DNA of 64,000 bases from CAVQNQ01 sp964427655 (GTDB lineage: Bacteria; Acidobacteriota; Terriglobia; Bryobacterales; Bryobacteraceae): positions 45,289-109,288 of the forward strand of contig CAYRWE010000001.1 in the NCBI GenBank assembly GCA_964427655.1. Direction: 5' to 3'. The notes below the pieces were generated by a model, which did no database searches, was not told the DNA's origin, and saw only the letters and a program-made list of their open reading frames with translations. Below, piece by piece: positions 8,574 to 16,616 of this stretch (positions within the stretch are counted from its first letter, which is position 1; each line of letters opens with the position of its first letter). Made by a program: the position numbers and the translations under genes.

Positions 8574-9858
8574 GCTGGAGCCCATCAGCATCGAGGAGTT
8601 GGCCGGAACGACTGGGATGTCGGGATTCTGCAGTTTTCTGACACGCGACAGCTCAATTCCGGTGCCGGCGCTGGATACGGTGGACAAAGAGGTCGCGACG
8701 GCCGCCGAAACGAGTGCACCTCTTTCGGGCGCGGCTGAAACAGGTGCATCTGACTCGCCTGCACCTGAAATCGGGGCGCTCGAACAAAGAGCACCTCAAT
8801 CAGGTGCACTTGTTTCTGATGCGAGCGTGCCGCAATCGACTGTCTTCTCAGATGTAGATGCACTTGAATCGCGTGCGCCTGATTGGAGTGCGGCTGAACC
8901 AGATGCAGGCGAATCAAGTGCACTCGATTCCATTCCTAGGCGCAGAGTTCGGATCCGCGAAGCCGTCACCGTACAGGATGGGCACTCGCTGGCCGAACAG
9001 GCCGTCTACGATGCCATGTACCGGGCCGGGAAGCCTTATCAGGGAGATTCCCGGCTGCTGATCATTGGGCTGCGGACGCTGGCCGAGCTTTCCCGGATGG
9101 CCTACAGCAATTGCAAATCGAACGTGCGCTCGCTGGTCGCCAAGCTGGCCGTGGATGAGCGCCCCGGATTCAGCTACACCGAGGGCCGGACTTACATCAT
9201 CTACAGCTTCCGGGAGATTCTGCGACGGCGCAAGGCGGCGGGCCTGACCCACGTGATCCGCACGCGCGGGGTGGCCTTCGTGGATCCGCTGACGGGGCAC
9301 GAGATTTCGCGCGCCGCTTTAGGCGCGAGTGCAGCTCAATCAGGTGCACTCGAATCAGACGCGCGCGATTCGCAATCGAGTGCATCTGAACGAGATAGAA
9401 CAGGTGCGCCTGGACGCGGCGAATCGAGTGCACTTCCAACGCCCGCATATATAAGGAATAGAAATCCTATCAGGAACACGGAAGAGGAATCGTCGTCCGG
9501 CCTGATGGCCATCGTAGGAGCCCTGCGCCGCTACGTCCGGGATGTGGACGACGACATCGCCGCGGACCTTTGGCATCGATGCCTGGAGAACGCGCCCGAT
9601 GCGCGCATCGACGAAATCCTGCGCGTGATCCACCTAAAGGCGGGTAAGCCGGGCATTCGGGTGCCTTTGGGCTTTCTGCTTGCGGCCGTTCCGAAGTGCT
9701 TCAAAGGCGATTCCTACCGGCAGTTTCGGGCCGACCGCGAGCGGAGCAGGGAAGCCAGCCTGGAACGCGATCGGCTCTTTGCCGCCGAGATTCTGAAGAG
9801 CCCCGAAGCGGATGAGGAGCAAAAGCAGTGGGCCCGCGAGGTCCTAGAGGCTGGCTGA
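8539..9858 (+). CDS. putative ParA partner: winged-helix DNA-binding protein with pentapeptide-like repeats
   Basis: The 439-residue protein starts at ATG 8539 with AGGGG at 8526-8530. Residues about 135-240 form a winged-helix domain of replication-initiator type (SLAEQAVYDAMYRAG, LAELSRMAYSNCKSNV, GRTYIIYSF). This domain is flanked by two low-complexity stretches, about residues 55-132 and 258-300, built of five-residue units with Ala at position 3 and often Glu or Asp at position 5 (SGAAE, TGASD, SPAPE, IGALE). The C-terminal 120 residues are helical and charged. The place after parA suggests a ParB-like or initiator role. The repeats are equally striking as DNA and may be the binding sites themselves. 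No close family is recognised. Confidence 0.6.
   Translation: MSGSTRSRQKHKLEPISIEELAGTTGMSGFCSFLTRDSSIPVPALDTVDKEVATAAETSAPLSGAAETGASDSPAPEIGALEQRAPQSGALVSDASVPQSTVFSDVDALESRAPDWSAAEPDAGESSALDSIPRRRVRIREAVTVQDGHSLAEQAVYDAMYRAGKPYQGDSRLLIIGLRTLAELSRMAYSNCKSNVRSLVAKLAVDERPGFSYTEGRTYIIYSFREILRRRKAAGLTHVIRTRGVAFVDPLTGHEISRAALGASAAQSGALESDARDSQSSASERDRTGAPGRGESSALPTPAYIRNRNPIRNTEEESSSGLMAIVGALRRYVRDVDDDIAADLWHRCLENAPDARIDEILRVIHLKAGKPGIRVPLGFLLAAVPKCFKGDSYRQFRADRERSREASLERDRLFAAEILKSPEADEEQKQWAREVLEAG
8714..8923 (+). repeat. 15-base periodic GTGCAC-centred repeats, block 1
   Basis: Hexamers GTGCAC or one- to three-base variants recur every 15 bases inside the gene. In the first run they begin at 8714, 8744, 8759, 8774 (GGGCGC), 8789 and 8804. 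In a second run they begin at 8858, 8873, 8888, 8903 and 8918. Common flanks are an upstream CAG or GAATC and a downstream CTGAA or CTTGA. GTGCAC is itself palindromic, as expected for a site bound by a dimer. The repeats encode the pentapeptide pattern of the protein. Confidence 0.7.
9329..9433 (+). repeat. GTGCAC-centred repeats, block 2
   Basis: A second cluster of the same element lies about 400 bases downstream, in the same gene, beyond the winged-helix region. Units begin at 9329, 9344, 9359 (degenerate), 9380, 9404 and 9428; spacing is 15 bases at first and then 21-24. Together with block 1 this brackets the conserved domain with two repeat arrays. Confidence 0.6.
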
Positions 9859-9988
9859 GGACGCCCCTTTATCGCGGCGGTTGTGCGCATGTGCGTAAAA
9901 TGCGACGACTGGGAGAGCAATTGGCGGCGTACGGGTGTTAGTGGGCTTGAGGCCTTAGGCTGGCGAATACACGATAAGGATACATACC

Positions 9989-10891
9989 GTGCTATCTTCG
10001 AACCCGATCAACGAGCTTGCTCTAGTGCCTGCTTCCGACCTCTCGCTCGCCCATAATGGGGATCAAGACGACCGCCTGGTCCAGCTCTGGCTCTCGCTGA
10101 AGTCCAGCCAAGCCACCCGCCGTGCCTATGCCGCCGAGATCGGGCGCTTTCGGACGTTCACCCGCAAGCCGGTCGCCCAGGTTACGCTGGCCGATTTGCA
10201 GGAATACGCCGCGCACCTGGGTGAGGGGAGTCTCAAGCCCGCCAGCCAGAACCGCGCCTTGACGGCCATCAAGTCGCTGCTCTCCTTTGGCCAGGAGACG
10301 GGCTACCTGCCTTACAACGTGGGAGCCGCCGTCAAGCTCCGGCCTAGCCGCGACGGCCTGGCGCAGCGCATCCTGGAGGAGAGCGAGGTGGCCAAGCTCA
10401 TCGAAGCGGCCCCGGAGGGCCGCGACCGGCTTCTGCTCAAGCTGCTGTATGTTTCCGGCGCGCGCGTCAGCGAATTGTGCGGACTGAAGTGGTGCGACGC
10501 CATGGCGCGCCAGCACGGCGGCCAGATCACGGTGTTCGGCAAGGGCGGCAAGACCCGTACGATTCTGCTGAAAGCCAAAGTCTGGGAGCAGCTCATGGCC
10601 CTCAGGGGCGAGGCGCGCGCGACGGATGCCGTTTTTCCCAGCCGCAAGGGCGGGGGAGCGCTCGATGTCTCGCAGGCCCGCCGCATCGTCTATGCGGCCG
10701 CCCGCAAGGCCGGCTTGGGCAAGAAGGTATCGCCCCACTGGATGCGCCACGCCCATGCCAGCCACGCCCTCGACCGCAGCGCGCCCATCCATCTGGTCCA
10801 GGCCACCCTTGGGCACGCCTCGGTCTCCACTACCGGGCGCTACCTGCACGCGCGACCCAACGAAAGCTCCAGCTTTTATTTGCCCGATTGA
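9989..10891 (+). CDS. tyrosine recombinase (XerC/XerD-like integrase)
   Basis: The 300-residue protein has an N-terminal SAM-like core-binding domain (about 28-110) and a C-terminal catalytic domain. The catalytic set is complete: Arg159 (SGARVSELCGL), a beta-hairpin Lys near 188 (GKGGKTR), His250 and Arg253 (HWMRH), His276 (LGHASV) and Tyr285 (TTGRYLH). The start is GTG 9989 with AAGGA at 9976-9980. The normal chromosomal XerC/D pair works at dif in dimer resolution; the placement after a ParA cassette suggests an element-borne integrase or a resolvase of plasmid multimers. No attachment repeats or tRNA gene flank it within view. Confidence 0.9.
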   Translation: MLSSNPINELALVPASDLSLAHNGDQDDRLVQLWLSLKSSQATRRAYAAEIGRFRTFTRKPVAQVTLADLQEYAAHLGEGSLKPASQNRALTAIKSLLSFGQETGYLPYNVGAAVKLRPSRDGLAQRILEESEVAKLIEAAPEGRDRLLLKLLYVSGARVSELCGLKWCDAMARQHGGQITVFGKGGKTRTILLKAKVWEQLMALRGEARATDAVFPSRKGGGALDVSQARRIVYAAARKAGLGKKVSPHWMRHAHASHALDRSAPIHLVQATLGHASVSTTGRYLHARPNESSSFYLPD

Positions 10892-10962
10892 GGCACCGCC
10901 ATGGATACCGTTAGCGTTCCAGCGTGGAGAACCAGCGCGACGCCAGCCACGGGAGTCGGCCG

Positions 10963-12069
10963 TTGAAACTCCGCCCGCTTGTACTGGCCCTGGTTTGCCT
11001 GGCCGGCATTGGCTGTAACCTGTTCATCCTCGGACCGGGGCTAATCAACACCGTGCGCGCGCATAACGATTTCATGGGGCTGTACCCGGGCGGCAGGCTG
11101 GCCGGCGGATCGGGAGTTTACGATCCGGCTCAATCGGCCGCGGTCGAGCGGCAGGCCGTGGGTTATGCGAACCCGCGCCTGGTCTTTTGCCGGCCGCCTT
11201 ACTATGCCGGCCTGATGTGGCCGCTGGCCAGACTTCCCTACTTCCCGGCTTATCTCGCGTTTCAGGCCCTCATGCTGGCCGCCCTTGCGGTTTTCGTCCG
11301 GATGGCGCCCGGGATGGGCTGGCAAACCAGGCTGGCCGCAACCTGCTGGTCGCTGCCGCTGGCCGCCGCTTTCGCCATCGCCCAGGATGTCGCGGTGCTG
11401 CTGGCCGTCGTGGCCGTGACGCTGCGCTTGTTGAACCGAAGGCGGGATTTCGCGGCCGGGCTGCTGTTTTCCCTCTGCGCCATCAAGCCGCACCTGTTTC
11501 TGCTGGTACCCGTTTGGATTCTGGCGCGGCGTTTGTGGAGCTTCGCCGGCGGGCTGGCGGTGGGCGGAGCGGGGCTGGCGCTGCTCTCGCTCGCGGCGAC
11601 CGGCCCCGGCGGCTTCGCGGCATTCCTGCGCACGGCCACCTCCCCGATGGTCAATCCCGGCCTCGCCGTCATGCCCAACCTGAACGGACTGTTCGAGGGG
11701 AACCGGGGCCTCGAATTGGCCGGCGCGCTGGCGGTCGCGGCCCTGGTCTGGCTGGCGGCGCGCCGCGGCAGCCACGCTTGGGCGCTGGGCGCGATGCTGG
11801 TGGGCAGTCTGCTGACCAGCCATCACGCCTATATTGCGGATTGCGCGCTTCTGCTGCCCGCGCTGCTGGCGATGGCTTCGGAAACGGAGCGCGCCTGGCA
11901 GCGGAACCTGGCCCTGTTTTTGATGGCGCCGATCGTCTATATGGGGATGCTGGCGGGCCCCGTTATTTTGGTTACGCGCCTCGCGTTGATCGCGCTGTGC
12001 GTCAGTTTTGCGGCGGCGCCACGGGGGTACGCCGAGGCGGCGGTCAATTCTGCAAGCTCAGGCCGGTAG
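10963..12069 (+). CDS. GT87-type (DUF2029) polyprenyl-phosphate-dependent glycosyltransferase
   Basis: The 368-residue integral membrane protein has about ten hydrophobic segments starting at residue 2 (LVLALVCLAGIGCNLFIL). The first external loop carries the conserved aspartate seen in GT-C enzymes (HNDFMGLYPGG) and the FCRPPYYAG region typical of the DUF2029/GT87 family, which moves mannose or arabinose-like sugars from polyprenyl phosphate in the periplasm. TTG 10963 has GGGAG at 10951-10955 and starts directly in the first membrane helix; GTG 10924 would add 13 hydrophilic residues. The 3' end overlaps the convergent beta-helix gene by 26 bases. Confidence 0.75.
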   Translation: MKLRPLVLALVCLAGIGCNLFILGPGLINTVRAHNDFMGLYPGGRLAGGSGVYDPAQSAAVERQAVGYANPRLVFCRPPYYAGLMWPLARLPYFPAYLAFQALMLAALAVFVRMAPGMGWQTRLAATCWSLPLAAAFAIAQDVAVLLAVVAVTLRLLNRRRDFAAGLLFSLCAIKPHLFLLVPVWILARRLWSFAGGLAVGGAGLALLSLAATGPGGFAAFLRTATSPMVNPGLAVMPNLNGLFEGNRGLELAGALAVAALVWLAARRGSHAWALGAMLVGSLLTSHHAYIADCALLLPALLAMASETERAWQRNLALFLMAPIVYMGMLAGPVILVTRLALIALCVSFAAAPRGYAEAAVNSASSGR

Positions 12070-14527
12070 AGGTTGTGGCGCCGGCGTACGATGCGGTGAT
12101 CACGGCACCGGCGGCCGCCTGGATGGTCCGGGCCGTCACCGCGAAAGCCGCGCTGGTAGAGCCGGCCGGAACGATAACTGTCTCCGGTACAGCCAACATG
12201 CCGGTATTCACAAACAGCATGATGGCGGCTCCCGCCGCCGGAGCCGCGCCGGTCAGGGTGACGGTACAGCTCGTGGATTCGCCGGACGTCAGCCCGCCTC
12301 CACAGCTCAAGCCAGCCAGAGCCGCCGGGGCGGGGAAGACAGCCGGAGGGCCCGTGGACGCCTGCAACAGAATACTGGCGGTCAGGGAACTGGTTGCCAG
12401 ATTCGCCGCCAGAACCGCCGTGGCGCTCGCGGATACGGTGCCGGCCGTAGCCGTGAAGCTGGCGGCGGCGCTCCCCGAAGGGATTGTCGCGCTCACTGGA
12501 ACCGTCAGCAGCGGCGTGCCGCTCGAAAGCGCTACGGATGTGCCGCCGGCAGGAGCCGGAGCGCTCAGCGTCACGGTACAGGTGCCGGAACCGCCCGACG
12601 AGAGGCCCGCGGAAGCGCAGCCGAAGGAAGCCAGGTTCCCGGAAGACGAGCCCCCGCCCGCGGCGCCGCTGGAGGTCTGCAAGTTGAGGGTGGCGCCCAC
12701 GGAATTCGCTCCCAGAGTCGCGGACAGCACCGCCGTGCCGGGCAGCGAAAGCAGCCCGTTGGACGCCGTGTAACTGGCCTTGGAGGCGCCTCCCGGCACG
12801 GTGATCGAGGCGGGAACCGAAACCCCGCCGTCGCTCGTCGATAATGCGACCGTGACGCCGCTCGAGGGAGCCAAACCGCTCAGCGTCACGGTGCAGGTGC
12901 TGGAAGCTCCCGGCGGCAGGCTGCCCGGAGCGCACGCCAGGCCGGCGAGAGTCACGGCCGCGCCGGAACCGGACCCCGGCGTCCCGCCCGATCCGGAGGG
13001 TGTGCTTTCGAGCGCACCGGCATCGGGCGCCGAGCCGCGCGCAACCCGCCGGATATCGAGCGCCGGCGCAGCCGAGGCGAGCGCCAGAGCCAGAGCCGGA
13101 CTGCCCATCTGTAGCGTGAAATCGTAATTGTCCGGCAGGCCGTACCAGGCCGTCTGGGCAGCGTTGAACAAAGGGTCGCCCGATAAGTTCCCGCCCTTGA
13201 GCGAATCCCACGCGTTCAGCGCCGCGAAGCTGAAATTGGTCCCGTTGTAACTGAGATAGGGAGCGCCGCCGGAGATCCACATCACATTGTTGCGAATGGT
13301 CGCGGTGTTCAGATAGAGATTCTGAACGAACAAGAAAACCGGGTAGTTCTGCGTGACGAAGATATTGTTTTCGAAGGTGTGATTGGCCAGGCTGACAGGG
13401 AAGCCGCCGTTATCGATGTCGATGGCCGGCTCGGTAATGGCCGTGCCCGTGGGGTCGCTGGCGCCCACCCAGCAGGTGTTATTGACGAACGTGTCGTTGG
13501 TCTGGTCGTACGGGTTGATGTTCTCGGTGGAGTCGCCGGCATAATCCCAGATGAGCATGCAGTTGCGGCCGTTACCGAACATGATGTTATTCGAAATCGT
13601 CGAGTAAGATACGCCTTCCAGGAACGACAGAGCGGAGAGCAGGTTGGTGTGGATGATATTGGAATCCACAAGCAGGTTAGTCACTCGTCCGTTGTGCTGC
13701 AGGCCGTTGTAATTCGACCGGTAAATCAGGTTGTAGCGTACCGTGATATTCGTATTGGGGATGTCGCGCGAACCGAGATAAATGCCGTGCTCCAGGGTGA
13801 TGTCGTGGAACGTGGAGCGCTCGATCAGGACGTTCGACATATTGTTCATGGCCAGCATGCCGCGCCCGCGCTGGCGGACCTCGATCCCGCGGATGACCAC
13901 GTTGTTGGACGGATCGCCAAAGAACAGGCCGTCGCCCAATCCCGTGGCGCTGTTCTGGAGGATCAGGCCATCGATCACGATATTGCTTTGGCCGACGAAC
14001 TGAATTCCCTCGCCGGGCTGATCGAGAATCGCCTGCTCTCCCGGATAGGCCATCAGAATAATCGGGTTTCCCGGCGTGCCGCCGATGGTAAGGGTCGGCG
14101 CATCGGAGTAGGTTCCGGCGCGCCAGATGACCGCGTCTCCGGGTTCGAGGACTTGCGCCACGCCGTTCCAGGAGGCATAGGGCTGGGCCTCGTTATTGGG
14201 CTGGCCGGCGGGATCGCTGCCAGTTCCGGAAATGAACAACAGGCGGGTGGGGGTGTAGCCGAGGTGTGCGAGCAGGGCCGCCGTGCTGCCGTACTTAGCC
14301 AAGGCGGTGGCCGAGGTGTTGACGGTGGGGTCGTTATCGTCGGCATCCGGTCCCAGGGGCGAGCCGGGGCCGTAGCCATCGCAATCCCAATCGATCACCG
14401 TGGGAGTGGTGCAGCCGGGGCCCTGGGGCAAAGGCTGGGCGCGGGCTGGAAGGCTGGCGAGGCACGCCAGGAGGAGGATACAGGCTAGCTTCGCGGCGCG
14501 ACTAGGGCAAGCTAAAGCATGCCCCAC
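12044..14527 (-). CDS. secreted parallel beta-helix protein with Ig-like repeats and metal-binding motif
   Basis: From GTG 14527 the protein has 827 residues. A signal peptide (ACILLLACLASLPARAQ) is followed by a MopE/thrombospondin-3-like acidic loop (DWDCDGYGPG, DADDNDPT) that probably binds calcium or copper. Residues about 100-480 form a right-handed beta-helix of the kind found in pectate lyases and alginate epimerases (repeated NNV, NNI and SNI turns). At least three Ig-like units of about 95 residues follow (CxxGxLxxGxSxxCTVTLSG). A sigma-54 promoter-like site lies 64 bases upstream. A longer reading to 14836 would run into the preceding gene. The likely role is polysaccharide binding, cleavage or modification at the surface. 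Paralogues lie at 29005 and 61953. Confidence 0.7.
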   Translation of the reverse strand: MGHALACPSRAAKLACILLLACLASLPARAQPLPQGPGCTTPTVIDWDCDGYGPGSPLGPDADDNDPTVNTSATALAKYGSTAALLAHLGYTPTRLLFISGTGSDPAGQPNNEAQPYASWNGVAQVLEPGDAVIWRAGTYSDAPTLTIGGTPGNPIILMAYPGEQAILDQPGEGIQFVGQSNIVIDGLILQNSATGLGDGLFFGDPSNNVVIRGIEVRQRGRGMLAMNNMSNVLIERSTFHDITLEHGIYLGSRDIPNTNITVRYNLIYRSNYNGLQHNGRVTNLLVDSNIIHTNLLSALSFLEGVSYSTISNNIMFGNGRNCMLIWDYAGDSTENINPYDQTNDTFVNNTCWVGASDPTGTAITEPAIDIDNGGFPVSLANHTFENNIFVTQNYPVFLFVQNLYLNTATIRNNVMWISGGAPYLSYNGTNFSFAALNAWDSLKGGNLSGDPLFNAAQTAWYGLPDNYDFTLQMGSPALALALASAAPALDIRRVARGSAPDAGALESTPSGSGGTPGSGSGAAVTLAGLACAPGSLPPGASSTCTVTLSGLAPSSGVTVALSTSDGGVSVPASITVPGGASKASYTASNGLLSLPGTAVLSATLGANSVGATLNLQTSSGAAGGGSSSGNLASFGCASAGLSSGGSGTCTVTLSAPAPAGGTSVALSSGTPLLTVPVSATIPSGSAAASFTATAGTVSASATAVLAANLATSSLTASILLQASTGPPAVFPAPAALAGLSCGGGLTSGESTSCTVTLTGAAPAAGAAIMLFVNTGMLAVPETVIVPAGSTSAAFAVTARTIQAAAGAVITASYAGATTSTGLSLQN
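14505..14525. repeat. REP-like palindrome, copy 1
   Basis: The sequence contains GGCAAGCT, AA, AGCATGCC: two 8-base arms that pair with one mismatch around a 2-base loop. A near-identical element occurs at 30535-30556. In both places it touches the GTG taken as the start of a beta-helix gene and is read as GHALACP. Confidence 0.55.
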
Positions 14528-14590
14528 CTGCAGAGCGGTCTCCGAGTGCTGAAGCTGACCGGTGGGCGCTTTCACTTTGCGTAGAGTTAG

Positions 14591-14606
14591 GGCAAAACGA
14601 GTACCA
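14591..14606 (-). promoter_or_regulatory. sigma-54 (-24/-12) promoter for the beta-helix gene
   Basis: Read on the minus strand the site is TGGTACTCGTTTTGCC, matching TGG-N8-TTGC with correct spacing between the GG and GC dinucleotides. The predicted transcript start, about 14580, lies some 50 bases upstream of GTG 14527 and rules against start codons further upstream. Its expected activator would be one of the NtrC-type regulators at 45023 or 49534. Confidence 0.55.
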
Positions 14607-14646
14607 TCCGCGCGCGGGCCCTTAAACGCACCGGCGGGCGGCAGTT

Positions 14647-16335
14647 TCACGGGTGCACTTCGATGGAGCTTTGAATCTTCTCGATCGGAAGCACCAGGCC
14701 GGGCTCGGGACGCGCCGCCGCAGACGTAAAGCGGTAGATGCGGAGGTGCCCTCTCCAGCGCGGGCGCGAGGAATTGAGCGCCAGGACCCGTTCGAGCCGC
14801 ATCGAGGGGGTGGGGCCGGCCATAAGCTCCGACCATTTCTGGGGATTCCCGGTATCCTCAAGCACCACCCAGTTGATGGCGTAGCGCCGGCAGAAATCCT
14901 CGAAGGCCGCCGCGGGGAAGACTTCCGGGGCCAGTTTCTGAGCCGGGATCACGGTGGTCTGAAGCCGGGCATCGAGCGCGCGTACCGCGAAAATGAAATT
15001 GCCGTCGGCATCTCCTCCGTAAAGCACGCGCTGGGGAGCCGGGCGCACCACTACGGACGCGGCTTCGGCGGGGCCGCGCAGAAACTCGGGGTGAAACCAG
15101 CAGCCGGCGATGAACCAGGCGGCGGCCATGGCCACCGGTATCCGCCAGGCGCGCGCGGGGCCGGCGAGCAGTTCGCTGCCGCGCAGAACCACGGCATACG
15201 CGGCCACCACGGCCGGTGGAAAGAAGAAGAACAGATAGCGCTCGGTGTGGGGACCCACGGCCATCAGCACGGCTCCGATGGCTACCATCCAGGCCAAGTA
15301 CAGCTCGATTTTCAGTCCGCGCCACGCGCCGCGCCGGAACGACAATGCCAGCAAGGCCGCTGTGCCGAGGGCGAACAGGCCCGGCCATCCGAGGAGCTCA
15401 TGGGCGAGCGCCGGCCCGTAGTAGTTCAGGTTGCCTTGGAACGCCAGCCAGATGCTGGTGGGCGTCAGGGGAGCCTGGTCCACGCCGGTCCGGTTAAACG
15501 GCGCGGATAGCGACATCAGCGCTTTCACCGCCAGTGCGAAGAGCGCCGTGGAGATCCAGAAATTGCGGGAAAACAGCAGGCGCCAGCGGCCGGTGGCCAG
15601 GAAATAGAGCGGCGGGACGGCCAGCAGAAAGACGGCGAACTGCTTGGTCCACACCGCCGCGGCGCCCAGCGTGGCAAACAGCAGGGCGCGGCCCAGCGGA
15701 TATTCGCGGCCGGCATCGCGCAGGCAATAGAGCGCCGCCAGGGCGAAGGCCATGGCCGGAAACTCCAGCATGACGTCGGTCGACACCAACTGCGAATTCC
15801 ACAACGAAAGGACCGTGACGGAGGCGCACAGAGCCAGCACATCCGAATGGTGGGTGGCCGCGACCAGGCGATAGAGCAGCACGGTGCACACCGCCACGGC
15901 CAGCGCGACCGCCAGGCGGGCCGCCAGCAGGTTCACACCGAAGACGAAATAGAACAAAGCCTCGATGGCCGGGAACAGGGGCGGGTGGTAGGGCATCGAA
16001 AGAGCCGGCAGGCGCCCGTAATATTCCTTGCCGTAGGCGATCGGGTGGGCGATCCGGCCGCTGAGCAACAAGTCGTGCACGAATGCGCCGTTCATGGCAT
16101 GCCGGGCGGCGTCGGTGTCCACGACGTTGCGGCTCTCCACGCCGCGCAGCGAGAGCAGCGCGAACAGCACGGCCAGCAGGTAGGGCGTCCAGGCGGGCAG
16201 GTGCGCACGAGCCGGGCGCGCGGATGGCGAATCCGGAGCTAGGTCTGGTGCCACGGTCCCGAAGGCCTCGCGGCCGCGGCGCGCCGGCATGGCGGCGTCG
16301 GAGGCGGGACAAAGTGTGGGGCGTGGATCGGGCAT
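14647..16335 (-). CDS. GT-C family membrane glycosyltransferase (ArnT/PMT-like)
   Basis: The 562-residue protein has a hydrophilic N-terminus of about 48 residues, then some ten to twelve transmembrane helices beginning at YLLAVLFALLSL, and a C-terminal periplasmic domain of about 130 residues. The first external loop contains the acidic pair expected in GT-C enzymes that use polyprenyl-phosphate sugars (VDTDAARHAMNG), and LPALSMPYHPPLFP fits the ArnT/dolichol-mannosyltransferase class. The basic, disordered N-terminus suggests that the true start may be ATG 16290 (MPARRG) rather than ATG 16335. It precedes the beta-helix gene on the same strand and may glycosylate a surface polymer or exported protein. 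Confidence 0.75.
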   Translation of the reverse strand: MPDPRPTLCPASDAAMPARRGREAFGTVAPDLAPDSPSARPARAHLPAWTPYLLAVLFALLSLRGVESRNVVDTDAARHAMNGAFVHDLLLSGRIAHPIAYGKEYYGRLPALSMPYHPPLFPAIEALFYFVFGVNLLAARLAVALAVAVCTVLLYRLVAATHHSDVLALCASVTVLSLWNSQLVSTDVMLEFPAMAFALAALYCLRDAGREYPLGRALLFATLGAAAVWTKQFAVFLLAVPPLYFLATGRWRLLFSRNFWISTALFALAVKALMSLSAPFNRTGVDQAPLTPTSIWLAFQGNLNYYGPALAHELLGWPGLFALGTAALLALSFRRGAWRGLKIELYLAWMVAIGAVLMAVGPHTERYLFFFFPPAVVAAYAVVLRGSELLAGPARAWRIPVAMAAAWFIAGCWFHPEFLRGPAEAASVVVRPAPQRVLYGGDADGNFIFAVRALDARLQTTVIPAQKLAPEVFPAAAFEDFCRRYAINWVVLEDTGNPQKWSELMAGPTPSMRLERVLALNSSRPRWRGHLRIYRFTSAAARPEPGLVLPIEKIQSSIEVHP

Positions 16336-16589
16336 GGCTGCCCGGAGTGCTGCAACCCGTCCTCCACGGCGACTCGCCGCCCCGGAACCTTGATGGCAGC
16401 GGACGAGCCGGCATCCACGGCGTCCCCGAGTCGCGGGTATCCGTCCCAGTTTCTTGAAGTTCCGCCCGTTCTTTAGGAAGCTGGCACCCGATTTATATCC
16501 AGCCTTTCAGTTTGTAATAGACCAAGCCCGCGTATTCGTACGTGGCATGGTACGCCAGCGCAATGGCCGAGCGGAAATAATCGGGACCG

Positions 16590-16605
16590 TGGCAGGGGAG
16601 TTGCC
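16590..16605 (+). promoter_or_regulatory. sigma-54 (-24/-12) promoter for the FemAB/glycosyltransferase operon
   Basis: TGGCAGGGGAGTTGCC is close to the full consensus TGGCAC-N5-TTGCW, with GG and GC at the right distance. The predicted start of transcription, about 16616, nearly coincides with GTG 16617, so the first gene may be read from a leaderless message or from a later start. The rest of the 280 bases upstream (16336-16589) shows no gene I can support. Confidence 0.6.
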
Positions 16606-16616
16606 AAACGTTCTGC

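Noticed and set aside
13379..14488. Long plus-strand open frame of 369 codons opposite the beta-helix gene
   Set aside because: It is a high-GC antisense shadow with no domain pattern or ribosome site; the minus-strand reading has signal peptide and repeats.
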